From contig CP126193.1 in the NCBI GenBank assembly GCA_030272155.1, forward strand, positions 1,302,001 to 1,366,000: a stretch of DNA of 64,000 nucleotides. The letters run 5' to 3'. How positions within the stretch are numbered: the first letter of the stretch is position 1; each line of letters begins with the position of its first letter. The notes under the pieces were generated by a model. That model saw nothing but the letters and a program-made list of their open reading frames with translations, made no database searches and was not told where the DNA came from. The translations under genes and the position numbers were made by a program. This document shows positions 34,486-47,198 of the stretch, one piece after another. Source of the stretch: Tetradesmus obliquus (lineage: Eukaryota > Chlorophyta > Chlorophyceae > Sphaeropleales > Scenedesmaceae).

Positions 34486-35841
34486 ATGGTGCTGGCTTTG
34501 TGCTCTTGGCATTGTACTACAAGTAGTACTTCGTGAGCTGCATGTGTCCGGCAAAAACAGGCAAGCACTGCACACATGTTGGGACGTTGCTGGCTGGCCA
34601 GTTGGGGCTGGGCTCAAGCAATTCGTTTTTGGGCGCTGGCACAGCTGATGCCATCAGTGACACCTTCAATTTCTGTAAGTTCTGGGCTGTACAGATCTGG
34701 ACAGTACACGGGCACCTGCACATGCCTTGCCAAGGCTGTACAGCACATGTGGCTGTTGCGCACACATGCCGTTGATGCATGTAAGTTAGGCAAGGCAAGG
34801 CAACTCCTCTGCTTATTTTTAGTCCGGGAGCTGGGCACCTCCTGTATAGGGGTGTTAGACGTGTCTTGCTGGTGGAGGCATCGCCTTTGTGTCCCCTCCA
34901 GTCAGGTTCGCCTGACTGTTGCGTGTGACTAGCCAATAGGATTTCGTCCCCCCTGGTAACAAAAAAGTGCATGTAAGTTTAGATCATTCAGCGGTGCTGG
35001 CGTTCAACCCAACAGCTAACATGGTCCAGCGGGTGAACCATTCTTGGTTTCCAGCACCAACACAGAATAGTTGTTTGTCAGACCCTTGTGTCATCCATGA
35101 TTGTTTGAGAGTCAGCCGTCGCGCGTGCACATGCATCTGTCTGTCCATGGAAGCGCCCAACAAAGATGTGAAGCAGATCTGAAGGTTACATGGGTAGCTT
35201 TCCGAGTACGAGGTGCCAATGACAGGCCCATATGGACAAAGAGCAGCCCAAATCAAGTCAGGATAGAAGCCATCGACAGTTCCACAGTTCATTTCGGTGA
35301 ATTCTTCAAAAAAAGTTTGCGCAAAGAATAACAACAGTCCCCGCAGCAGTTCCTGGCCCAGGTTGCGGGGAGCAAGCCCAGCTGCATCTGCTTGGGGTGG
35401 CAAGCAGATGCTGATAACAGTACCCTCTGTGTGTAGTAAACGACAGCCACATGCTTCGCAGATGTGCCACAAACACTTGCAGGCTGCTGCTGCAAAGTAC
35501 AGCAGGCCTTTGATGCTCCTGCAAGGTTGACATGCGACAGTGCCAAACCCAAATTCGCAACGCCTTAAACTCAACGTCCTACTGAAGGATGTAGAAGTAA
35601 AGCACTTACAGGCAACCAATTGCATGCAGACAGCTCTACACTCTGCTACGGATGCCATGAGGCAAATGCACCTCTGGCAGGACCACCTAGCCTAGTTACC
35701 TACTTGCCTCTCAACAGCTACATGCCCCTGCTGAAACTGAATCAACAGCAGCCAGTCCTGATGCAAAGTGGCGTCTAAATATTGCTCACCAAGCACAGGG
35801 CACGTGCTGCTACTGCTACTGCTGCTGTACTGCTACCGCTA
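34486..35841. other. Intergenic, convergent
   Basis: The spacer lies between UBLCP1 (+) and NAA20 (-). Three TGTAA motifs (near 34673, 34778 and 34971) could be polyadenylation signals for UBLCP1. A UUCG-capped hairpin is at 34909-34928. No coding region is supported. Confidence 0.5.
34909..34928 (+). repeat. 8-bp stem with TTCG loop
   Basis: CAGTCAGG-TTCG-CCTGACTG is a perfect stem closed by a TTCG tetraloop, a very stable RNA hairpin if transcribed. It could lie in a UBLCP1 3' UTR or be part of an unannotated RNA. Confidence 0.6.

Positions 35842-35895
<54 letters not shown>
35842..35895 (-). repeat. 18-codon CAG tract right after NAA20 stop
   Basis: On the minus strand, 17 CAG codons and one CAA follow the NAA20 TAG directly in frame, ending in a second TAG. 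The tract belongs to the 3' UTR, or to a C-terminal extension if the stop is read through. Confidence 0.9.
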
Positions 35896-35897
<2 letters not shown>

Positions 35898-36420
35898 AGT
35901 CAAACTCCAGATCCTCAGGTTTGACAGGTCTGCTGAGGGGTATTACAGACTCCTTTTTGACGTCTCTGGGCATCGCCTTACGCATGTCGTACGCGTCTTC
36001 ATCGCCAGCATAGTAGTTCAGCACAGTCCTGTACACTGAGTATCCAAAGCCCTTGTACATGTTGATGGCGACGCTGTTGGACACGCGCACAAACAGGTCC
36101 ACGAAGTACGCGTTGTGAACCTTATCTGTGATCTCCTCCAGCATGTTCATCAGCTTGCGGGCCAGGGCCTGCCGCCTAAAGTCCGGAGCTACAGTCACTG
36201 CCGTAACATGGCCGTGCCACAGCTTGCCTTTGCCTTCTGCCTTGCCTAGGATGTATCCCATAGCCTGCTTGCCCGGGCCTTCAGCTAGCAAGCAGTACTC
36301 GGGCCAGCGAGCTAGGTACTGCAGGTAGAAGGGTAAGTTGTATGTCTCCGTGAGGATGTCCAGGTTGACGTTGTTGAACGTGAACAGATCATTGCACGTA
36401 AAGCGTCTGATCGTGGTCAT
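35896..36420 (-). CDS. NAA20: NatB N-terminal acetyltransferase catalytic subunit
   Basis: A single exon of 174 residues, near the ~178 usual for NAA20. The enzyme transfers acetyl from acetyl-CoA to nascent N-termini that begin Met-Asp, Met-Glu, Met-Asn or Met-Gln. It works at the ribosome with the auxiliary subunit NAA25. The N-terminus MTTIRRFTCNDLFTFNNVNL and the NLPFYLQYLARWPEY segment are characteristic of NAA20. GYILGK (55-60) and HVTAVTVAPDFRRQALARKLM carry the GNAT acetyl-CoA loop, with RRQALA where Gly is more common at the fourth position. FVRVSNSVAINMYKGFGYSVY and VLNYYAGDEDAYDMRKAM follow. The Met at 36420 is chosen because homology starts there; an upstream extension in frame to 36606 has no family character. 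Confidence 0.95.
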
Positions 36421-37454
36421 GATGGTGAGCGGCGAGTGTGTAGCAGATGCAGACAGTACTGTGGTGGTGGCAGCAGCAGGGCAGATGGTGAAGCTTAAGG
36501 TGTGCTGCTGATGAGCTGCACCAAGCTGAATGTTTGCAGGAGCACCCCCTGTGTACCGCAAATATGATGAATACTGCTGCCAGGGCTGGGTTAAGCGCAA
36601 TTTCAAGTAGTCACAGTGCCACAGGCCTAACGGTTTGATATATCATGTATATAACATGGCGACACAGCGCGCACGGCAGAAGATCATTGCCAATGTGGCT
36701 GAAATGTTGGACCTGATACTTGTGCTTGGCAGCAGTTTCTGTAACTGTTGCTACAGTTGGCTACTGGTCAGTGATGGTAGCCAGAGCTTCTGCTGTGCTG
36801 GCACGAGCCGAGCACGTCACTGGGTTATGCACTGCATATCGTCATGTGTGACACATGACGCTATGCGTAGGGCTTTTAGCTGACACTGGACTAGGTCTCA
36901 AGCGTGTGCTGATAGGCAGGTGTGTGCAGCATTGGCTAGAAGTCAATCGAAGTGCGCTGAGGCCAGCCACTGTCGCTCGTCCAGGGTTCTGGCCATGGCC
37001 CTGTGATCAAGCACATCAGGTTGTATATGTTGGCAACTGGCAGGCTTGCTGTCGACCAGGGTTGACTTAATAACGGTATTGCAGGTATTGGACTAATAAG
37101 CAGCACGCCAGGAAGCAGTGATGGCGACCTGTGTGATGTGCACTGCCACAGTGATTGGCATCAATCCATCATCAGTTTGCTTTTCTTGCTGGTGCTGAGC
37201 ACCTGCATATGGATTTTAAGTTGACATTCGTTGTATAATTTGGAAGTTGATCGTAGCCGTGATCAACGGAGCGTGAAGTTACGCACTACCCGTCCCATGT
37301 TGCCAGGTCATAGTTACGAGCTCCGCTGTGCTCAACGCCCGGCAACTTTCCTCGCACTGCATTGAAATTCATTGAACATTCATGGTTTGCCTTTTGATAT
37401 CTGCTGTGATAGTGATAGCTGCATTTCAAACACGCTGATTTGCTTTCTTGGGCC
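36421..37454. promoter_or_regulatory. Divergent upstream region, NAA20 and BAR gene
   Basis: It holds a 21-base perfect palindrome at 36840-36860 and an open frame from ATG 36656 (MATQRARQKIIANVAEMLD). The frame might be a first exon of the plus-strand gene but has no donor I can link in phase with confidence. Confidence 0.4.
36840..36860. repeat. 21-base perfect palindrome
   Basis: CGTCATGTGT-G-ACACATGACG has 10-bp arms around one base. Placement between divergent genes suggests a factor-binding site; no known motif is claimed. Confidence 0.6.
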
Positions 37455-39234
37455 ATGGCCACGGCAGCCTTCGAGATGCTGGTTTGATCATTCCAACTGC
37501 TCCGCTAAGTGGTGAGTATGTTCTGATGCATTCAAGCACATCATAGTGGCGTTGACCACCTGAGCTGCTGGCGATCCTGCAGCTAAACCTGCTGCTTTGC
37601 TGTTGCTACTGCTGCTGCCGCTGCACCTCGTACCTCACCATGCGCATTGTGTGTCAGCTTGCAAGACAAGTGGCAAGACATGCATGAAGCGGTCTTATAT
37701 GTTGATTTTAGCATATTTGCACTGCGGATGGCTGCAGGCACGAGTTGAAGAAGCCCTCAGCAGGCTAGCTGCTAACCAAGCCTGCTGTACACCTGCCCCC
37801 AGCAGAGCTGGTGCTGTTTGTGGCACACCAGCGCAGCACAGCATGCCACTGCAAGCATTTGCTGAGAAGGTAAGCTACTGTGATGATCAGCAATGTAGCG
37901 GTCCCCACAGCTGTAGCACACAAGGCACCGATTGGTGCAAGCACAGCTGAGCTTCAAAGCAGAATGGTCAGCCAGTAGTGCTGAGGGAGCTGTGACTCGC
38001 CTTGTTGGCCACGCTGGCTGAGGCACGCATCGGCTAGGGGCATCTGCAAATCCCACGCGATGCTATCTTACTGACAGCCTCAACCGAACAATACACCAAA
38101 CAGCCTGCCACATTTAATGCACAAACACTTCTCTCATTGCTTTCTTCGTCTCTGCTGGCTGCCCTCACCTGCCCTTGCACTCAAAATCCAAAACATCACC
38201 CTATTCAAATTCAAAATTCAAACGCTCGCAGGCCCGCCAGTCGCTGGGCGTGGGCATCCCTCCCTTCCAGCCCATCAGCCTCACCCGCTACAGCCAGGCG
38301 CTGGGAGAGGCACAGCGCTACGCGGCATGGCTGGGCGCGCTGCGGCGGGAGCTGCAGGCGGGGCAGGCCGCAGTGGCTGGTGAGTGCAAAGCTGAAGAGT
38401 GCTGAAGAGTGCTGGAGTTGGATAGCTTGCCTGCTGCTTCCTTGCTTGCGCTGCAAGTTGACGTGCCTGGGTGTGCTGGATCTGAGTTACGTGCGTGCCT
38501 GCTTGCTTGAGGCAGCTGGCATTGGTTGCGTACACGAATCCTGGGTGTGTGGTGGTGCATGAGCGCCTGTTGTGTACGCATCTGTGCTGCATCAATCTGC
38601 CGGGGAATTGCATAGAAGGCAGGCAGGCAGCAACATCTGCTTAAATATGTTTGGGCTGCTGCGAGCACACAGCAGGCACACCAATAGCTTTGCACCACTG
38701 CTGCCACAACACCCGTGACTGGTCCTTCCTCGCCCCTCCTCGCTCACCCCAGGTTTTTTCGTGTCCTCCCTGCTGCTCCACACCACTGGCGGTGTGCTGC
38801 TGCTGCACTGCTGCCACCTGCCGCTTACTCACTCACTCACGCAAGGTTTCCTTGTGTACTCCCTGCTGCTCCACACCACTGCCTGTGTGCTGCTGCCTCA
38901 ACTGCTGCCACCTGCCGCTTACTCACTCGCTCACCCCAGGTTTCCTCGTGTCCTCCCTGCTGCTCCACACCACTGCCTGTGTGCTGCTGCTGCAACTGCT
39001 TCTGGTATCCCCGTCTCTTCACTCATGCCAGGTTTCCTGGTGTCCTCCCTGGCCGCTCTGCCAGACTGCCCGCTGCCGTCCCTCTACAGCGAGCGCGTCG
39101 ACAACCACGAGCTCACCACCATACCGCCACCCCCGCCACCACCCCAGCTCGCACACCTCTTCACGCTGCCGGCAGCAGCAGCGGGCGCAGCACTGATGCG
39201 CGGCACGCAGCCAGACGCCATTGCCATGCCGCTG

Positions 39235-39269
<35 letters not shown>

Positions 39270-39329
39270 TGCAGCAGCCGCCAAGGGCCCTGCAGAGCTG
39301 TCCGGCCCAGCAGCAAGACTACCCAACGC

Positions 39330-39378
<49 letters not shown>

Positions 39379-42067
39379 GCTGCCAGGCACATGCCCACTG
39401 GCAGGGCCAGCAGAATATATGATTCTGGGCTTGAGAGCCAGCTGCTGTCTGCGGGGCAGTTTGCTGAGCTGTCGGAGGCCATGCAGCGGCTGCCTGGGAG
39501 CTTCCGCGCAGCCGCGCAGTCGCAGCTCCTGGCGCCGATTGAGGTGTGGCTGCAGGCCTACAAGGAGGCACAGGTAAGGAGGCTGCGATTGGTTTCATTG
39601 CTTGTGTTTTGGGTTACACGTGGGTTTGCGCACCGCGATAGGACGGCATGTGATGAGTCGAACGCGTGCATCTTGAGAGCAGCAGTAAGCTGCACATGCG
39701 TACATGTGCCACCTCTTGCAAGCGCTGCAGCGTAGGCAACAGCATGATGCCTCTTTGTTGATGCTGGCAGTCTGTGCGCTACCTCAACAAATCTCTTTCC
39801 CCATTCCATTCCTGCAGGTGCGCCTGGGTGCCCTGGACAAGCTGCGCCTGCAGGTGGATGCTGCGCGCCGCAAGCTGGACAGAAAGGGCAGGGCAGCGCT
39901 TGCCAGCATCACCAACGGCCACAACAACACCCACGCTGCTGCTGCTGCTGCTGCCGCCATGCCAGCAGCAGCAGCACAGCAGCGGGCCACCACCACTACC
40001 ACAACCGGCCACATCAACAGCAGCAGCAGCAGAATCAGCAGCCATGGTGTGCCTGCTGCTGCTGCTGTGGGTGCCTCTGGGCTGTCAGCGTCCTGGGCGG
40101 AGGAGCCTGCTGCTGCTGCTGCTGTGGCAGTTGCTGAGGGTGGGGGAGCTGGCGGGCTGGCTGGGACGCAGCAGGTGCTACAGCACGACCTGCAGCGTGA
40201 GTGGCGGCATGTGCTGCTCAGCTGTGTGTGTGCGTTTGTCCTGCAGCCAGAGCCCGTGACGCCTGTGGCAAGGCTGACTGCGTCGCAAAGAATTCCTTCA
40301 CCAGGGTTGGAACATGCTTTTCATATATCCATCCGTATAAGCAGCTTGATGGTTTGCGCACTCTACTCCTCTCTTGACGGGCATTATGCCGCACATGCTT
40401 CCCTTGCTCCTTCGCCCAAACCACATGCCATTGAACTAGCTAGTGTGCTGTGCTCTGTCCTTCCTGCCAATCGCCACGCTGCTGCATGCTGCGCTCTCTC
40501 CTTCAGCCCTTCTGTCAGAGTTTGCAGCAGCGGAGCAGTCCCTGTCAGTGCTGCTGACCTGGCTGGTTGACCAGGCGGCGCGCCTCAGGGCGGCACTGGC
40601 GGCGCTGCTGCTGCAGCTGGCCACTAGCCTGGAGCACTGGCAGCTGCCACAGGGGCTGCTGCAGCCGCTGCCTGCTGCTGCAGGACCGCTGAAGGTGAGC
40701 CGGCTGCTGCTGCTGCTGGTGCTGCTGCTGCTGGTGCTGCTGCTGCTGCTGGTGCTGCTGCTGCTGCTGCTGCTGCGTGGCATGTTGGTTCTTGAACAAC
40801 ACTAGTGGCAGTACAGAGACATTGCAACCAGTGTGCTTAAGTATGTGTCAGCCAACTCTACGCAGTGACGCTGCAGCCCATTACCGCAGCCATTGTTGCA
40901 CAACAGTTTCTATTTGTTCGTTGCCAACACAGAGCTCACACCTTCAGTTTTGGTAAACGCCCGACACAGCTTGCACCCGACCTGCTGTCACCTCTGTGCT
41001 TGCAGGGCGCTGCTGGCATAGTGCCTGCCCCTGCTGGCCCCCTGGGGGAGGGCGCCCTCTCACCAGAGATTGAAGAAGCCAGCTACACACACAGCCACAG
41101 CCACACCCACAGCCAGAGGCAACATCCCATGGTTGCCGCTGCTTCTGCACGCGCCGCTCTGCACCACTGCCTGGCGTCAGCTGCTGCCGGCCCCCTGGGG
41201 GAGGGCACGCTCTCGCCAGAGATTGAGGAAGCCAGCTACACCCACAGCCACACCCACAGCAATGAGCCACACCATGCAGTTGCGGCCGCTGCCGCACGTG
41301 CGCAGCGCTGGCTGGCCTCAGCAGCTGCCGGGCCCCTGGGGGAGGGCCGGCTGCCAGCAGGTGGAGATGAAGAAGATGCTGCTGGTGATGAGTTCAGATA
41401 CGAACCACACCCTGCTGCTGCTGCTGCTGCTGCTCGTGCGCAGCCGCGCAGCTGGCCTGCATCATCAGCTGAAGCAGCAGCAGCCGGGCGCGGTTTCCAC
41501 ATTCGACCCTCGTTTGAGGCGGAGCGGCAGCTTGAAGTTCTCAGGGAGGAGCGTGAACTTGAGGCTGAAGTTGCGCAGCGGCAGCTGTCGATGCAGCAGC
41601 ACGGCAGCAACGCAGCGATCGGCGCCATAACAGGGGACCAGCCAGGCAGCGCGAGTGCAGCTGAGGGGTCCCCTGGCGGCAGCAGCAGCAGCGGCAGCAG
41701 TAGTGCTGCAGGCAATGGCGGCAGCTCTTCAAATGGCTTGCAGCAGCGGCAAATGCCAGGAACCTCAGTGCAGTGGGTGCCAGGGGTAGGGGTGGTGCCA
41801 GCTGACAGGGAAGATGCTGCTGCTGCCTCCACACTTGGTGTGCCAGTGCGCAGCCGCAGCCGCAGCAGTCTTGTCAGCAGCCGCAGCCGCAGCAGCCGCA
41901 GCCTTGCCAGCAGCGGCGCCAGCAGCAGCAACGTTGCAGCACTCAGCCCTGCTGCTGCTGCTGCTGGAGGCAAAGCAGACCAGCAAGCAGTGCCAGCAGC
42001 AGCAAGTGGTACAGGGGTTGCAGCAGGAGCAGATGCCGGTGGCAGCAGTGCAGCTGCTGCTCCTGCT

Positions 42068-42099
<32 letters not shown>

Positions 42100-43185
42100 G
42101 CAGGGCAGCCCTCAGGCCGGTCTTGTGAAGGGGCTGTGGGACACAGCACTGATGTCATACCTGCAGCGGGACACAGCCCTACTGGAGGGCATCACAGGTG
42201 AGGGACACACCATGTGCAGCTGCAGTAGCCGGCCGTGTTGTGATGAGGCGCAGGCACACAACAGCAGCAAGCATTTTAATTTGCACTAGAAGCAGGTCAT
42301 GTGTGCCTGTGCCAGCAGTCAAACCATACATGCCTGCCACAGGCACTGCAGGACAGCAGAACATATAACGAGCAACAGGCATGCTACATTTAACCAATGC
42401 CTTGTTTGTTCCTGCATTGCTCTTCCTGCTGTGTTCCCTGCCGCCTTGACAGGTGACGATGAAGCATGCACAGCATGCGAGACGGCATCAGCTGCGCAGC
42501 CACAGCAGCAGCAGCAGCAGCAGCAGCAGCAATTGCACGGCGCTGTGCCGCGTGACGAGGAGTGTGCGGCACTGCTGGCTCGAGCAGCAGAGCTGCAGGC
42601 GGAGCGGGACACGGCAACTGCTGCTGCTGCCGAGGCTGCGGGCCTGAGGGACGCTGCTGCTGCGCGTGCCGCAGAGATTGGCGTGCAGCTGAGGGGTGAC
42701 CTGCCTGCGCGGAGGCAGCAGCTGCAGCAGGAGCGGGAGGTGGGTGCGCACGACACATGTGTGGCAGGCGCACAATGTGGCTGCAGCGATCTTGATGCTA
42801 GGGGGCATCAGGTCACCACCAGCACTACGCAGCTCACATGCCACTGCTGTAAAGCACTTCCCCCTGTGCTGAAAGCATGGGTGTGCGCAGCTCTTGCTTC
42901 ATGCTCACCCATCTCAATCTGGCCTGTCCGCTGGCTGCCTGCTGGGCTTATGTATAAGAAGAGATTTGCTACAACAAATGCAACACATCAGCTAGCTTGA
43001 CTGACGCATTATTGTGCCCCCTTCCTGCCTGTCTGCTTGACTGCAGGCTTTGTCTGCCCAGCTGGCGGCTCTGTCAGCGCAGCACGCGGCAATGCTGCGC
43101 CAGCTGGCTGACTGCCAGGGCCAAGTGGGGCAGCTGCAGCAGCAGGCCGAGGGGCTGCAGGCACAGGAGGGGCAAGGTGCGGCGC

Positions 43186-43226
<41 letters not shown>

Positions 43227-46200
43227 GGTCCTGCCTGCTGGGGCATTGTTGCCTTGTTGTTTGCAGCTGTTGTGCATCTGCGCCGCTGCATGCCTGAGCA
43301 ACACTTCTGGGGCCAGGCATGGCAAGGCCAAGAGGGCCCTGTAGGGTGTTGACCCCTTGCCCACAGCAGCATAACATATAACTGCCATCTATGTGCTGTA
43401 CGACCCTGTTACTGTGGGGCTACTTGACATGGTTGATGACACCGATCTGTTTGCAGGCTCCTCTGTCTCTCTTGTGCTTGCTGCTGCTTGTTGATGCTAA
43501 GTGTGCCTGCCTGGGTTATTGCTGCTGCAGTCGTGCAGCAGCGTGAGGAGGCCAATGCTACACTGGAGCAGCTGCTGCCTGCTGCTGCTGAGCTGGCTGC
43601 TGCGCGGGAGGCAATTGCAGGGCGGCTGGCGGGAGCAGAGCGGGAGGTGATGCAGCAGGAGGGCAGACTGAGGCATGTGGAGGAGCAGGTGAGGTCACAT
43701 GGTACATGCAGTTGTTGACAGAGGGATTACAGTTAGTTGCATGCAAACAGGCTATGATACAACCGTTGTGTGGGGCTGTGTGCTTTGACCGTGCATAGAT
43801 GCGTGGCAGGAGGCAAAGTGTGGGTGCTCCTGCAAGGGTTGGCCTCCCTGTCTGCAGCAGGATGGCAGGCTGAGGCATGTTGAGGAGCAGGTGGGGTCAC
43901 ATGGTACACGCAGTTGTTGACAGAGAGCATACAGTTGGTTTCATGCAAGCAGGCTATGTCAATACATCCGTTGTATGGCGCTGTGTGCTTTTGGCTATGC
44001 ATGGCTGCGTGGCTGGAGGCAAAGTGTGGGTGCTCCTGCAAGGAGCTGGCCTCCCTGTCTACAGCAGACAGCTGGCTGTGTGCAATGCCATGCTTTGTTA
44101 GGCCAGCTATTGCGAGCATAAATGGCAGCAGCACGCGCTGATCTGCACTGCCTGCTAGCCCTGCTCCAGCACAGCAACCAGCCAGCCAGCCAGCCAGCGA
44201 AAAACAGCCTGGCAGCCCGAACAATGCTTTTTGCCCCTGCTTCAGCTGAGCAGCCAGCCAGCCAGCGCTACATGCACGGCCTGGCAGCCCTGTACTCAGC
44301 TTGATACACAACTGGCCCCGTATGTCATTTGCGGCACTGCCTGTGGTGTGCAGGTGTCAGCTGCTGCTTATGAGCTGGCGGCTGCTGAGGCGGCTGCTAT
44401 TGAGGCCAGGCAGCGGCTGCAGGCGGCAGAGCAGCAGCTGCAGGAAGGTGAGGCGCTCGTGAACACGCTCGTGCTGCCTACGAGGTTACGTGTGCTTGTG
44501 ATGGCGATGGTTGCTACATATATACATGTGGCTTTAAGATGGTGCCAGGACCCACATGTGAATTCTCTCTCTCACATATGTACGTGCTCAGCGGCATTGG
44601 GTGGCAGGAGGCACGAGCTGTGCACACCACGTGAAGGTGTTTGCCATTAGCATGACTCAGACACCTGTATATCTGCCTGCAACCTGTTTCATGGCCGCAG
44701 CCACCAGCCGCATGGCAGACACACGCTCCCTTGAGGCAGCAGCAATTGTCAAGCTTGCAGACATGACTCGCGTGCAGCTGCCCAAAGCAGCAGGCCACGC
44801 AGCAACAGTGGCTGGGCTAATGCAGGGCCAGCAGCAACAGCGGCAGCAGCTGCAGGTCCAGCTGCAGGAGGCAATCAAGGAGCAGCAGCAGGAGCAGCAG
44901 CAGGAGGCGCAAGTCAAGGACATGTGAGTGTGGCGGCCTCATGTGGTGAAGCACATGCACGGATTTGTATGTGTGATAGGAAACATGATCGCCTCTTCAC
45001 GCTTGATTGAATGTTAACGGACAGCATGCAATTTGTGCCATTGTGCAACTGCCACAGCGCACTGCAGGGAATGCTTCTTATGGTTGCACATCACTGACGG
45101 CACGCCCCTCTGCTGCTGCTGCTGCTGCTGCTGCTGTGTCTGCGTTTGCAGGTCTGCTGCTGGCGCCAGCAGCCTATCTGATCTGGAGGCCACTGCAGAC
45201 CGGCTGGCCTGCCAGGCGGCAACGCTGAAGGCCAAGGCTGCTGGCGCTGAGGGGCTGCAGGCGGCTGAGCAGGCCCGCGCAACAGCAGCGGCTGCAGAGG
45301 CACGTGGCCTGCAGGTGGGGCACAGTGGCTGAAGGGCAGCAGCAGCACCAGCGTGTAGTCGGGCGTGTCTATCTGATGCGCAGCGCAGCTGCACGGTTTG
45401 TGCGTGTTGCGTACCCAGTTGCTGCTTCGTTGCTGGGTGTTTCAAAGTGGCTGCTTGATCGCCAAGCAACGAAGGAGAAACTGGGTACAGTTGCGGTCAG
45501 TTGCGGTCACCTTCTGCATGCGTCTCGCTGGGCTAGCACTTGGGAACAGTTTCGCCTTCTCAAATTTGATGTAGCGTGTCTGGGTCATTGCCGTGCGGGG
45601 TGCTAGTGTGCAAGCAGAGCACTAACCAAAAGATACGAGGCATGCACCGTGTAAAAAGTGCGTTCACTTTCTGCTAATTGTGCTTGCTCCAGCAAACCAT
45701 CTTTCTGCGTCCAGCTGTGCCCCTCCTGCTGTTGCCACTGCCGCTGCTGCAATCATCTGAACTGTGCCTTACAATGCATGTTGCCTGCGCACTGTGTTAT
45801 CAGGCTGCTGCCAACACCTTGCAGAGGACCACTGAAGCAGCAGGCATTGAGCAGCAGCAGCAGCAGCAGCCTCCCATTGCAGTCCCTGCTGCAACCGCTA
45901 CTGTTGCCGGTGAGGGCACCGAGGCAGCTGCCACCCCTGGGACTGCAGAACAGCTTTCCTCTACTGCTCCTGCGGCGGCTGCTGCTGCTGCCACCACTGG
46001 AACTGCTGAAGAGCAGCGGGAGGTGCCAGTCAGCACAGCCAAGCCAGCAGGCTGGTGGCGCAGCCTGCAAAAGGTGTGAGACTTGAGCTGCATGGGACTA
46101 GTGCATGAGCGGCTGCCTGTGTGCTGTGCTGTTGGCTGCAGCAGTAGGTTGGTGTGATGTCAAACAAAACATGTGGTGGATGTGCATGGCATGCCAGCGT

Positions 46201-47163
46201 TCCTGGGTAGTAGAGTAGCAGTGCCTGTCAGCTACACCTGCATTGCAGAAATGGGGCCAGGCTTCAACAGCTACCTTCCGTTAACAAGTCTGCTTCCTGC
46301 ACCTGAGGTGATTGCTGATTCTGTGGGTGGAGGTGGACTCTGGATAGACCTTGCCCTGTGCCTTGCCACCGATGCTGCTACAAATCAAAGATGCTGCTGT
46401 ACTGCGCTGCTGGCCTCGTCATAAACTTTTGTGCTGCCCGCCCAGGCTGCTACCGGCACGCTGTGGAGGACCGTGCCAAGCCTGGAGCGCCAGCAACAGC
46501 AGCAGCTGCAGCAGCAGCAGCAGCAGCAGCAGGAAGCCGCTGCTGCCGCTGCTGCTGCCAGCAAGGAGCCACCTGCTGCTGCAGCAGCCACTGATGAGGG
46601 GCCAACCACAGTTGCTGCTGCTGCTGCAAAGGAGGATGTTATCAAGAAAGCAGGGGCCCCAGAGAGCATTGCTCCTGCAGCTGCTGCTGCTGCTGCAAGG
46701 GAGGAAACTGCTATGGTAGAAGAGGCCCCAGAGAGCATTGCTCCTGCAGCTGCTGCAGGCCCAGCTGGCAGTGCTGCTGCTGCTGAGGCAGCACATGAGG
46801 CAGTCATAATAGAGGTGAGCACAGAATGCATGTAAGCTGCCAGAGGACAATGGACAGGCGTTGTTTCAGCCGCCTTCGACTGTCAAGCAGGGTTGGTTGC
46901 GGGTGTCTTGGCAGCAGCAGCGCACATTCATTCAAGACAATTGAGGGCGCATTGGAGATTGATGTTGCTGGCTGTCGTCTGCCGTAAGTCTTGAGCGCTG
47001 GATGTCAGAGTTGCATGCATTGCTGCGTTGCACAGCGTCATGACACAAGCACTTCGCGGGGCCAAACTTATTCTCCCCTCCGATATGCCACTGCCAACCT
47101 TTGCAGGTGCAGCCAAGCATGCCTTCAGAGCCAGCAGCAGCTGCAGCACCCTCAGCCGCCAGC

Positions 47164-47198
<35 letters not shown>

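Noticed and set aside
36656-36883. ATG frame MATQRARQKIIANVAEMLD as first exon of the BAR gene
   Set aside because: It looks protein-like, but no donor joins it in phase to 37738 as well as the short exon at 37455. Left open pending transcripts.
37255-37370. Possible tRNA-like fold with GTTGCCAGG/CCCGGCAAC arms
   Set aside because: No anticodon stem, T-loop or acceptor stem of proper length can be built.
38753-39031. Possible CRISPR-like array
   Set aside because: Units are nearly identical end to end with no unique spacers, and they copy the neighbouring exon start.
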